Of a stretch of 31,541 nt of DNA, positions 23,664 through 30,767 are shown in pieces. This DNA comes from JAGOTP01 sp964359565 (GTDB lineage: Bacteria; Patescibacteriota; Patescibacteriia; 2-12-FULL-60-25). Below the pieces are notes generated by a model, which was not told where the DNA came from, ran no database searches, and worked only from the letters and a program-made list of their open reading frames with translations. The position numbers were made by a program, and so were the translations under genes. The stretch is taken from NCBI GenBank assembly GCA_964359565.1, contig CAYHTN010000005.1:1-31541 (forward strand). The letters are read 5' to 3'. Every line of letters begins with the position of its first letter. Position 1 is the stretch's first letter.

Positions 23664-24017
23664 ATGCGACATCGTCGAACTGGAAAAACTCTTGATCGCA
23701 AGTCCGCACCACGTCGTGCGTTGCTTCGCAATCTCGCAACGTCTGTTGTGCTTTACGAGCACGTGAACACCACCCTCGCGAAGGCGAAGGCCGTGCGCTC
23801 TCTCGTTGAGCGTCTTATTACCAAAGGCCGTGCCAAGTCTTTAACGACCCGCCGTGAACTGATGAAGGTGCTTATGGTTGAATCAGCGGTCAACAAGATT
23901 TTGGAAGAACTCGGACCACGCTACGCCACCCGTCCAGGCGGATACACGCGTATTATTAAACTGGGAGCCCGCAAGGGGGATGGTGCTGAAACCGCCCAGA
24001 TTCAGCTTGTCAAATAA
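23664..24017 (+). CDS. rplQ: Ribosomal protein bL17
   Basis: This 117-residue large-subunit protein is recognised by its N-terminus MRHRRTGKTLDRKSAPRRAL, then LRNLATSVVLYEHVNTTLAKA and the end segment RPGGYTRIIKLGARKGDGAE. The length is normal for the bacterial form. It follows rpoA, as in the canonical alpha operon, and is followed after 3 bases by rplM. No Shine-Dalgarno sequence precedes the ATG. Confidence 0.97.
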   Translation: MRHRRTGKTLDRKSAPRRALLRNLATSVVLYEHVNTTLAKAKAVRSLVERLITKGRAKSLTTRRELMKVLMVESAVNKILEELGPRYATRPGGYTRIIKLGARKGDGAETAQIQLVK

Positions 24018-24020
24018 CGT

Positions 24021-24401
24021 ATGGCTTGGAAGAACACCAAAGGAATGCCAAAGATTACGCGCGAAGTCATCATGATTGATGCCTCTGGCAAAATTGTCGG
24101 TCGCCTTGCGTCCGAGATCGCGATGTATTTAGTGGGAAAGCACAAACCAACGTACGTGCCTCATATTGATAGTGGCGCCACCGTCAAAGTGACCAACGCC
24201 GATAAGCTAGTTTATTCTGGAAAGAAAATGGAACAAAAGGTTTTGTTCCGCTCTTCAAACCGTCCAAGCGGTGTTAAACGTCTTCCGGTCGCGAAGCTTC
24301 AGGTGGAAAAACCAGGAGAAGTCCTTCGTCATGCGGTGAAGTACATGTTACCAAAGAATCGCACTCAGGATGACCGCATGAAGCGTTTGATTATTGTCTA
24401 A
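24021..24401 (+). CDS. rplM: Ribosomal protein uL13, short form
   Basis: This 126-residue large-subunit protein has the family segments IDASGKIVGRLASEIAMYLV, then GKHKPTYVPHIDSGATVKVT and KYMLPKNRTQDDRMKRL. The usual length is about 142 residues, so the protein is slightly shortened at both ends. It starts 3 bases after rplQ and forms the common uL13-uS9 pair with the next gene, whose start is 4 bases after its stop. Confidence 0.95.
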   Translation: MAWKNTKGMPKITREVIMIDASGKIVGRLASEIAMYLVGKHKPTYVPHIDSGATVKVTNADKLVYSGKKMEQKVLFRSSNRPSGVKRLPVAKLQVEKPGEVLRHAVKYMLPKNRTQDDRMKRLIIV

Positions 24402-24405
24402 CCCT

Positions 24406-24933
24406 ATGGATACTGCTGAACCAAAAGTGAAGGCCCCACGCGCTCCGCGCGCGAAGAAGGTCGTGACTAAAGAGCCAAAAGACAAAGAAGCCAAGGCCAC
24501 GACTGCTCCTGAAGCAGTCAAAGCGGAGAAGGCACCTGCCAAAGGTGAATACATCTTTGGGCTTGGCCGTCGCAAGACTTCAATTGCTCGTGTCCGCATG
24601 TATAAAACGGGTACTGGGAAGATGACGGTCAATGGCAAAGATTTAGATGTCTACTTCCCCGTGCAAGAGCTTCAGAACATGATCAAAGCCGTGCTCACAG
24701 TTGTTGGTCTTGAAGGCGCAATCGATATTGTTGCCGAGGCGGAAGGCGGAGGTATCCATGGTCAAGCCGAATCGGTTCGTCTTGGACTCTCCCGTGCTCT
24801 CATTATTTTGAATCCAACCTATCGCAAAACGTTGAAGAAGATGGGCTGTCTCACCCGTGATCCTCGCGCCAAAGAACGTAAGAAATTCGGTCTCAAGAAG
24901 GCCCGTCGCGCGCCACAGTGGTCAAAGCGTTAG
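24406..24933 (+). CDS. rpsI: Ribosomal protein uS9 with Ala/Lys-rich N-terminal extension
   Basis: This 175-residue small-subunit protein has a standard uS9 body from about residue 48: YIFGLGRRKTSIARVRMYKT, GGGIHGQAESVRLGLSRAL and the C-terminal tail ARRAPQWSKR, which reaches the P-site tRNA. The first 47 residues are a low-complexity segment of Lys, Ala, Pro and Glu (for example KAPRAPRAKKVVTKEPKDKE). The frame also has a TTG at 24394, but that overlaps the uL13 stop; the ATG at 24406 is the more likely start. Transcription ends in the terminator at 24974. Confidence 0.96.
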   Translation: MDTAEPKVKAPRAPRAKKVVTKEPKDKEAKATTAPEAVKAEKAPAKGEYIFGLGRRKTSIARVRMYKTGTGKMTVNGKDLDVYFPVQELQNMIKAVLTVVGLEGAIDIVAEAEGGGIHGQAESVRLGLSRALIILNPTYRKTLKKMGCLTRDPRAKERKKFGLKKARRAPQWSKR

Positions 24934-24973
24934 TACCAACGCTCCACAGTCGTTCGCAACTCAGATTTTCAGC

Positions 24974-25013
24974 CAAAACTCTCTGCTCAAAAGCCAGGGA
25001 GTTTTGCTTTTTG
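24974..25013 (+). terminator. Rho-independent terminator after rpsI
   Basis: CAAAACTCTCTG (24974-24985) pairs with CAGGGAGTTTTG (24995-25006) over a nine-base loop, with one G-U pair. It is followed by C and five Ts. It ends the ribosomal block. The rest of the 205-base gap to the next gene holds a 10-base direct repeat and a weak promoter. Confidence 0.85.
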
Positions 25014-25023
25014 GCGCCTCTCG

Positions 25024-25095
25024 GGTGAATGTCGGCCTTATTTAGAGGGGGTATGCGTACAAAATGGATTTTTGAGATGGGCTTTGGTGAATGTC
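25024..25095 (+). repeat. Direct repeat GGTGAATGTC, two copies upstream of the surface protein gene
   Basis: The 10-base sequence GGTGAATGTC occurs at 25024-25033 and at 25086-25095. The second copy directly precedes the likely promoter region of the gene at 25139. Two exact copies within 72 bases could be protein-binding sites, or chance. Confidence 0.3.
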
Positions 25096-25116
25096 TTCAA
25101 TTTTACAGAAGCGTCA

Positions 25117-25122
25117 TATACA
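25117..25122 (+). promoter_or_regulatory. Possible -10 element of the secreted Ig-repeat protein gene
   Basis: TATACA lies 16 bases before the ATG at 25139. The -35 region (TCTTCA or CTTCAA near 25094-25100) is poor. A separate promoter is expected because a terminator precedes it. Confidence 0.35.
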
Positions 25123-25138
25123 TGTAAAAATCATCTTC

Positions 25139-27301
25139 ATGAAAAATCTTAGTATCAAAATGAGACTAGCAACCCTTTTTTGTGTCTTGGGGTTAGGCAT
25201 CCATGGGTTGGACGTGCGTGCAGATGCGTTGCCACCGATCATGTCAGATCATATTAATATCTCTCGGGTAGACGCTGTTGTGTCGAGTATTACCTATACA
25301 GGAGTTGCGTATCGTTTTAGTGGAGTCTACAGAACGAATAAATCCGTCGCGCCAACTTGTGTGTTAAACGTTTCGGGCGTAGGTACTCCTGCTTCCACGA
25401 CGTTCATTGCGGACGCAACGGGAGGCTATGGCGAAGTGATGACGAATTATACCTTTTCGACTCAAGCTGATTATACAATAGCGTTCGTGTGTACCGATGC
25501 TGATTTTAATACGGCCAGCACGCCCCCGGAGTCTATCACTGTCGTTCAAGATAGTACTGCGCCCGTGGTCGGTGGCTTGTCGCCGATGACCGTGACAGCA
25601 AGTCAGCCGGTGCGGTTTGTAGTGGGGATGTCAGACGCGAACGAGGTCACCGAATGCAGATTGTTGGTTGATAACGTGTTACAAGGGCGCATGACTTTGC
25701 AAAATGGAGTCGTGGGCGCGCCTCGAATAATGAGTGGAGCAGCGGTGTATGATCACACATTCTCGGCGCCCTCCAGCTATGCAGTGGTAGAAATCGAGTG
25801 TCAGGACGGTCGTGGAAACGTGTCTGAAAGACAGGCGCGGGCCTACACGGTTGGACCATCGACCGTTTCTATCGGAATTCCATCTTTTAATCCCGCTACG
25901 CTATCAGCTGCAAGTCCGGTTGTCATTTCTTCTACCTACGTTAACCCTGGGTTGGTTGAAATCTCCGCCTGTGCTTTGATTGTTCAAGATCAAGCAACTG
26001 CACGGGACGTGCACACAGCTCTCATGACCTTGAGTGATGGTGGAAGAACGAGTCGTGATGGCAATATGACCTATACGTATACGCCAAGCTCGGCTGGCAC
26101 GTATGATTTTCGCATTGAGTGTACCTTGTTCTCTCCCACGCGAGTCGTCTCTCAGACGCTGACTGCGGTACGGGTAAACGCAACAGCTCCTCCGGTCGCG
26201 GATATCATTGTTCCTATCGTCGGTAGTGTATCGCCCCTGTCGGCCATCGTCGGTGTTTCCGTGAATCTGCAAGCGACGTATAGCGACAACGTGGGCGTCA
26301 ATAGCTGTGTTTTATACGTTGATAACGTTTCTCAAGGGGGTGGAAGTTTGAGCGGCACGACAGCCACCAAAGGGTATGTATTTGGAACGGCTGGTACACA
26401 TACTGCCCGTTTTGTTTGTACGGATGCGGCTGGAAACCGGGGAGAAGGTCTGAATAGCGCTGTTAGTGTAAACCTATCTAGTGCTCCTCCAGATGTTACC
26501 AGGCCCGTTCTCGGTGCCTTTGGTCCAGTGGTCGCAACGGTCGGTGCGTCTGTCAATTATACAATCATCTACAGTGACACTGTTGGTGTTACGAGTTGTT
26601 TATTCTACGCAGATGGACTATTTGTCGGATCCGCTGATCGTGTTGGGCTCGTGAGTGGTAACGCGTCACGCAGCCACGTCTTTAATAGCAGTGGCGCGCA
26701 TACGGTGCATTTCGTTTGCTCTGATGCTGCCGGTAATCAAAACGAAAGTTCTCGCTATTCTATCATAGTCACTGCCCTTGCTACGAGTGCACCTCTCCCG
26801 ACTTCAACACCGATTCCTGTAACAGGTCAAGCCACGATCGGCGGTTTGATCAAATTAGTCTGTCCACCCGTCGCTGTTTCTGCCGACCATCCTTGCAAAG
26901 CCGTATATTACTATGGGAGAGACGGCAAACGGCACGCGTTTCCTAACGAGCGCGTGTATTTTACCTGGTATGTCGATTTTGCTGGGGTCACGGAAGTTTC
27001 CGCAACCGCTTTAGCAGCTATTCCTCTTGGTAGGAACGTGACGTATCGTCCCGGATTACGTTTGGTGAAGTTTCTTACGCTCAATCGCGTGTATGTCGTT
27101 GAGCGAGGGGGCGTCTTGCGTTGGATTACTTCAGAGATATCGGTCCGTGAACTTTATGGACCAAATTGGAATCGCAACGTAGATGATATCGCAGATGTCT
27201 TTTACGCGAACTATCAGTTTGGACCCGATGTCACATCGGCGAGTCAGTTTTCCCCTACGGCGCAGACAGCTGTGGTAACGAATATCGATCAAAATTGGTA
27301 A
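25139..27301 (+). CDS. Secreted surface protein with five Ig-like repeats and a CPR-type C-terminal domain
   Basis: This 720-residue protein has a signal peptide (about residues 1-28, MKNLSIKMRLATLFCVLGLG). Five Ig-like repeats follow, at about residues 35-140, 140-240, 240-350, 350-450 and 450-550. Each carries two cysteines that could form a disulfide, and several end in FVCTDAAGN or a close variant. Residues about 565-705 form a compact domain (AVYYYGRDGKRHAFPNERVY, NVTYRPGLRLVKFLT, LYGPNWNRN) that I recall from many uncharacterised Patescibacteria surface proteins. There is no LPXTG, C-terminal membrane segment or lipobox, so attachment is unclear. An adhesin or S-layer-like role is a guess. 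The upstream frame (from 25091) has no advantage over the ATG at 25139. Confidence 0.85.
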   Translation: MKNLSIKMRLATLFCVLGLGIHGLDVRADALPPIMSDHINISRVDAVVSSITYTGVAYRFSGVYRTNKSVAPTCVLNVSGVGTPASTTFIADATGGYGEVMTNYTFSTQADYTIAFVCTDADFNTASTPPESITVVQDSTAPVVGGLSPMTVTASQPVRFVVGMSDANEVTECRLLVDNVLQGRMTLQNGVVGAPRIMSGAAVYDHTFSAPSSYAVVEIECQDGRGNVSERQARAYTVGPSTVSIGIPSFNPATLSAASPVVISSTYVNPGLVEISACALIVQDQATARDVHTALMTLSDGGRTSRDGNMTYTYTPSSAGTYDFRIECTLFSPTRVVSQTLTAVRVNATAPPVADIIVPIVGSVSPLSAIVGVSVNLQATYSDNVGVNSCVLYVDNVSQGGGSLSGTTATKGYVFGTAGTHTARFVCTDAAGNRGEGLNSAVSVNLSSAPPDVTRPVLGAFGPVVATVGASVNYTIIYSDTVGVTSCLFYADGLFVGSADRVGLVSGNASRSHVFNSSGAHTVHFVCSDAAGNQNESSRYSIIVTALATSAPLPTSTPIPVTGQATIGGLIKLVCPPVAVSADHPCKAVYYYGRDGKRHAFPNERVYFTWYVDFAGVTEVSATALAAIPLGRNVTYRPGLRLVKFLTLNRVYVVERGGVLRWITSEISVRELYGPNWNRNVDDIADVFYANYQFGPDVTSASQFSPTAQTAVVTNIDQNW

Positions 27302-27412
27302 AGAAAATTGTTAAGTTTATGGATAGGTAAGCCGCTTCTATCTCTCAAATGTTTTTGGACGTTTCCTCGTCGTTTCCTTCGAGGTGTACTCTTCCTGCAA
27401 AGCCTCTGCCCA

Positions 27413-27447
27413 GTGAGTAAGGGTGCGAGAGAGTGGGTAAGGGAGGG
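27413..27447 (+). promoter_or_regulatory. Four GTGGG-like boxes with a 10-base period (MraZ-type operator arrangement)
   Basis: GTGAG (27413), GTGCG (27423), GTGGG (27433) and GAGGG (27443) each start exactly 10 bases after the one before, separated by five bases. MraZ repressors are known to bind three or four TGGGN-type direct repeats with five-base spacers. The array lies just before the likely -35 of the flippase gene. No mraZ gene is in the window, and the boxes are imperfect. The other bases of this 187-base gap (27302-27412) show no clear element. Confidence 0.4.
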
Positions 27448-27452
27448 TCTCG

Positions 27453-27482
27453 TTCGCTAATTTTTTGTTTGGATGTTAGGAT
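27453..27482 (+). promoter_or_regulatory. Possible promoter of the flippase gene with extended -10
   Basis: TTCGCT (27453-27458), an 18-base spacer and TGTTAGGAT (27474-27482) form an extended -10 type promoter. The ATG follows six bases later, so the mRNA could be leaderless. The AGGA inside it, 7 bases before the ATG, could instead act as a Shine-Dalgarno sequence. Confidence 0.35.
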
Positions 27483-27488
27483 TTCGCC

Positions 27489-28970
27489 ATGTCTCATGAA
27501 CGCGCGTTGGCAAGGAATACGGCTTGGTTGATGTTAGCGACGTTGGGTCAAAAAGTTATTTCTTTCTTGGTTTTCTACATTATTGCGCGACGGGTCGGGC
27601 CACTGCTTACCGGGAAATACTTTTATGCGGTTTCGATCACCTCGGTGTTTGTGGTGTTGGCAGACTTTGGATTGACACCCGTTGTCATTCGAGAAATGGC
27701 ATCGGATCTTGATCGGGGTCGGGCTGCGCTTGCACGCGCACTGCGTTTGAAATGGTTCTTGCTGCCGCTCGCTGTTACGTGTTCGATCGTGTATGCCTGG
27801 ATCGTGAAGGCTGAGCCAGAAGTATTCGCAGCAGTGCTGGTGGCCTGTTTGGTGCTTTCGGCGGATTCCATTTCGCTCTTGTGGTATGGTGCCTTGCGTG
27901 GCAAGAAAGATCTTCGTTTTGAAGCGTTTGGAATGCTCATCTGTCAGTTTATTACAGGTATCGTTGCGGTTTTGGCGACATTCTTTGCAAGGACGGTTGC
28001 AAGTCTCGTGTTTGCGCTTTTGTGTGGCAGTATCTGGAATGTGGCTTGGAGTTATATTTGGGCACGTCGCCTTGGAATGCAGGCGACCGGTGTCACGCCT
28101 TGGCCGCTCCGAAAAATGGCGCTTGCGGCGCTGCCGTTTGGATTAGCTGGGCTCTTCGTGAAGGTCTATTCTTATCTTGATTCACTCCTCATTCGTGAAT
28201 TCCATGGTCACGAGGCAGTCGGTCAATACGCAGTTGCCTATAAGCTTACTTATGCGTTGCAATTCCTTCCTTTGACCTTTGTTGCTGCTCTTTACCCGGC
28301 GATGAGCTCTGCCTACGCACGTGGCGATAAGGAGGCCTTGAAGGGGGCATTATTGGGATCGCTGCGCCTCATGATGCTCACATCTGTTCCTCTAGCGGCG
28401 ATCTTATCCTCACTGGCGAGTCCGATCGTTCTTACTCTGTACCGAGCTGAGTATAGCGGAGCAATTATCCCTCTTACCATTTTGCCGTGGGTGCTCGTAC
28501 CAATCTTTTTAGATTTTCCGGTTGGTTCGCTCTTGAATGCCTCGCATCGATCGGTCTATAAAACGGGGGCGATGGGAGTCGCGATGATCGTGAATGCGAT
28601 TGGGAACATTCTCCTCGTGCCAACCTTTGGTCCGACGGGAGCTGCGTGGTCTGCTATTATTTCTTTTATATTATTATTTTCTGTCGGTCTTTATTTTATT
28701 CGTCGAGAACTGCCACCGATAAGTTGGTGTTTTGCACTGCTCGCACGCGGAGCGGTGGTTGCTGTCTTCACGTGGCTCGCTGGAATTTGGCTACGGGATC
28801 GAGCTCCTCTCGTCATGTCGCTTTTATTCACCGGTTCTGTTGCGGCCTTATTGCTCTTTGCGACGCGCTTACTTCAAACCGCGGACATCATACGTCTTTT
28901 AGGCTGGCTTCGGCGCCGTCCCGTGGAGCCACCTGGAGAAATCGATGAAGAAGGAGGCGCCCATGTCTAA
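27489..28970 (+). CDS. Oligosaccharide flippase (Wzx/MVF family)
   Basis: This 493-residue membrane protein has about 12-14 hydrophobic segments. Its N-terminus (RNTAWLMLATLGQKVISFLV) and the central segment SYLDSLLIREFHGHEAVGQY are typical of polysaccharide exporters that flip lipid-linked oligosaccharides across the membrane. A MurJ-type lipid II flippase is possible but less likely given the glycosyltransferases that follow. The final 40 residues are hydrophilic. The stop codon overlaps the start of the GT4 gene by 8 bases, pointing to translational coupling. Confidence 0.9.
   Translation: MSHERALARNTAWLMLATLGQKVISFLVFYIIARRVGPLLTGKYFYAVSITSVFVVLADFGLTPVVIREMASDLDRGRAALARALRLKWFLLPLAVTCSIVYAWIVKAEPEVFAAVLVACLVLSADSISLLWYGALRGKKDLRFEAFGMLICQFITGIVAVLATFFARTVASLVFALLCGSIWNVAWSYIWARRLGMQATGVTPWPLRKMALAALPFGLAGLFVKVYSYLDSLLIREFHGHEAVGQYAVAYKLTYALQFLPLTFVAALYPAMSSAYARGDKEALKGALLGSLRLMMLTSVPLAAILSSLASPIVLTLYRAEYSGAIIPLTILPWVLVPIFLDFPVGSLLNASHRSVYKTGAMGVAMIVNAIGNILLVPTFGPTGAAWSAIISFILLFSVGLYFIRRELPPISWCFALLARGAVVAVFTWLAGIWLRDRAPLVMSLLFTGSVAALLLFATRLLQTADIIRLLGWLRRRPVEPPGEIDEEGGAHV
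28951..28957 (+). promoter_or_regulatory. Shine-Dalgarno sequence of the GT4 gene
   Basis: AAGGAGG lies five bases before the ATG at 28963, inside the flippase coding sequence. It is the only strong Shine-Dalgarno match I found before a gene in the window, and it decides this start over the in-frame ATG at 28945. Confidence 0.65.
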
Positions 28971-30057
28971 ACCCTCTTCTTGCGTCTTGGTTACGCTCGA
29001 TTATCCCCCTGAACGAGGAGGTGTCGCTCGTTATTTGGGTAATCTTATTCGTGTGGCTGCCGGAGGGATTGAAACCGTCTATGTTCCGGAGGAGCATGCC
29101 TGTGTCGGACCAGGGCAGGTGGTGAATGCACGATTTGTTTGGCCACATTGGCCTCGTTGGGCACCGCTTCTCTTATTTTTTAAACGATTAGGAAAACAGA
29201 CGTCTGTACCCCTCGTCTTCATTAGTCACGTCTTGCCTGTTGGAACGGCAGCGTGGATGACGTCCTTTTTTGGTGGACCCCGCTACGCAATTTTATTGCA
29301 CGGTCTGGATCTTCGTCTCGCGGTTAGTTCCAGACGTAAGCGTTTTCTATTGAAATATATTTTAAAACGAGCTCGCGCTGTCTTCACGAATTCCGGCTTT
29401 GTCGCCCAAGAAGTACGAGCCGTTTTCCCAGAACTCGCACCAATCACGGTTTCTCCGGGAGTGGAGCCACAGATGTTCGTGGATCGAGAAGTCGCTCGAA
29501 CGCATTTTTTGATTTCCCGGGAAACCATTCAACTATTGGCCGTGACACGACTTGTCCCGCGTAAGGGGATCGATCGTTTGATAGAAGCGCTTGCCTTTTT
29601 ACCACCCCAGATCCATCTCACGGTCATCGGACGCGGGACAGATGAAGGTCGCTTACGCGAACTAGCCAGTTCGTATGGAGATCGAATTCGTTTTGAAACA
29701 CAGGTTGAGGATATGGAACGGAATACCTGGTATGCAGCCTCAGATATTTTTGTGTTACCGACTCGTGAAGAACGCATGGATGTCGAAGGATTCGGCATTG
29801 TCTTCTTAGAAGCAGGACTTGCGGGACTGCCCGTCATTGGCGGTCATGGGGGAGGCGTAGATGAAGCGATCCTTGAGGAGGAAACAGGTCTCTTGGTCGA
29901 TCCCCAAGATCCACGGGCAATTGCGGCTGCGATCCAACGCCTTTGTGATGATCGAGCGCTCGCCGCTCGTCTTGGGAATCAAGGCCGTAAACGCGCAGAA
30001 CGTGATTTTCAATGGCAAGATCGCTGGAATCTGATCGCAAAGACATTAGAGCTATGA
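28963..30057 (+). CDS. Glycosyltransferase family 4
   Basis: This 364-residue GT-B-fold enzyme probably adds a sugar to a lipid-linked surface glycan. The N-terminal domain has the acceptor-side loop DYPPERGGVARYLGNLI. The C-terminal domain shows VTRLVPRKGIDRLIEAL, a donor-site segment TREERMDVEGFGIVFLEAGL with the EX7E motif, and HGGGVDEAILEEETGLLVDP. The donor sugar cannot be told. The start at 28963 is fixed by the Shine-Dalgarno sequence. It overlaps the flippase stop by 8 bases and shares ATGA with the GT2 gene, so all three are coupled. Confidence 0.93.
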   Translation: MSKPSSCVLVTLDYPPERGGVARYLGNLIRVAAGGIETVYVPEEHACVGPGQVVNARFVWPHWPRWAPLLLFFKRLGKQTSVPLVFISHVLPVGTAAWMTSFFGGPRYAILLHGLDLRLAVSSRRKRFLLKYILKRARAVFTNSGFVAQEVRAVFPELAPITVSPGVEPQMFVDREVARTHFLISRETIQLLAVTRLVPRKGIDRLIEALAFLPPQIHLTVIGRGTDEGRLRELASSYGDRIRFETQVEDMERNTWYAASDIFVLPTREERMDVEGFGIVFLEAGLAGLPVIGGHGGGVDEAILEEETGLLVDPQDPRAIAAAIQRLCDDRALAARLGNQGRKRAERDFQWQDRWNLIAKTLEL

Positions 30058-30764
30058 GTTCCAAGATTTCTATTGTGATTCCGGTTTACAATCACGCAGC
30101 GGAGCTACGGGATTGTTTACAGACATTAACGGCTCAGACGGATCAATCGTTTGAGGTGGTTGCGGTTGATGATGGATCTATCGATCGCCCGGAAGAGGAG
30201 ATCAAAGGAATGGTTCTCTCTTTTCCATTTCAACTCCTTCGTTTCGAGAAAAATAAAGGTGCCCCCGCCGCTCGAAATGAAGGGGCACGTCATACGACCG
30301 GAGAATACCTTCTCTTTTTAGACGCTGATACAACCCTGATCCCTGAGGCCCTTGCTCAGATGCGACGAACTCTCGATACGCACCCAGAAGTTGATTTTGT
30401 GTATCCCACGATTTATTTCGGCTGGAAATTATTTCCGGGTCGTCCCTTCGATGCTCGGGCGCTACAAGAACGAAACTATATTCATACGAGCGCACTCCTT
30501 CGTCGACGTGTGTTTCCAGGCTTTGATGAGGCACTGTGGAAGTTTCAAGACTGGGATCTATGGCTCACGATTCTAAAGAATGGGGGCAAGGGTTACTGGC
30601 TCCCTGAACCACTGTTTCGGGTCAAGGCGCGAGCAACGGGTTACAGCCATTGGTTGCCAAAGATTTTTTATCAGATTCCGTGGCATTGGTTTGGCTGGGC
30701 CCCACGTGAAGTTCGACGTTATCGAGAAGCGGAAGCGATTATTCGTAAGAAGCATGGTATTTAA
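30054..30764 (+). CDS. Glycosyltransferase family 2
   Basis: This 236-residue GT-A-fold enzyme is expected to transfer a sugar from a nucleotide donor. It has IVIPVYNHAAELRDCLQTL, VVAVDDGS (the first Asp pair), GAPAARNEGARHTTGEYLLF and the DXD-type motif LDADTTLI. The motif FQDWDLWLTIL lies near the catalytic base region. No membrane segment is obvious. The frame is open from 30012, but the ATG at 30054 overlaps the preceding stop (ATGA) and gives the normal family N-terminus (MSSKISIVIP). It lies between the GT4 gene and a polymerase-like gene. Confidence 0.93.
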   Translation: MSSKISIVIPVYNHAAELRDCLQTLTAQTDQSFEVVAVDDGSIDRPEEEIKGMVLSFPFQLLRFEKNKGAPAARNEGARHTTGEYLLFLDADTTLIPEALAQMRRTLDTHPEVDFVYPTIYFGWKLFPGRPFDARALQERNYIHTSALLRRRVFPGFDEALWKFQDWDLWLTILKNGGKGYWLPEPLFRVKARATGYSHWLPKIFYQIPWHWFGWAPREVRRYREAEAIIRKKHGI

Positions 30765-30767
30765 TCT

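Noticed and set aside
27376..27396. Short CCTCG/CGAGG inverted repeat after the secreted protein gene, as a terminator
   Set aside because: The stem has only five base pairs and no T-run follows, so it is not a credible terminator.
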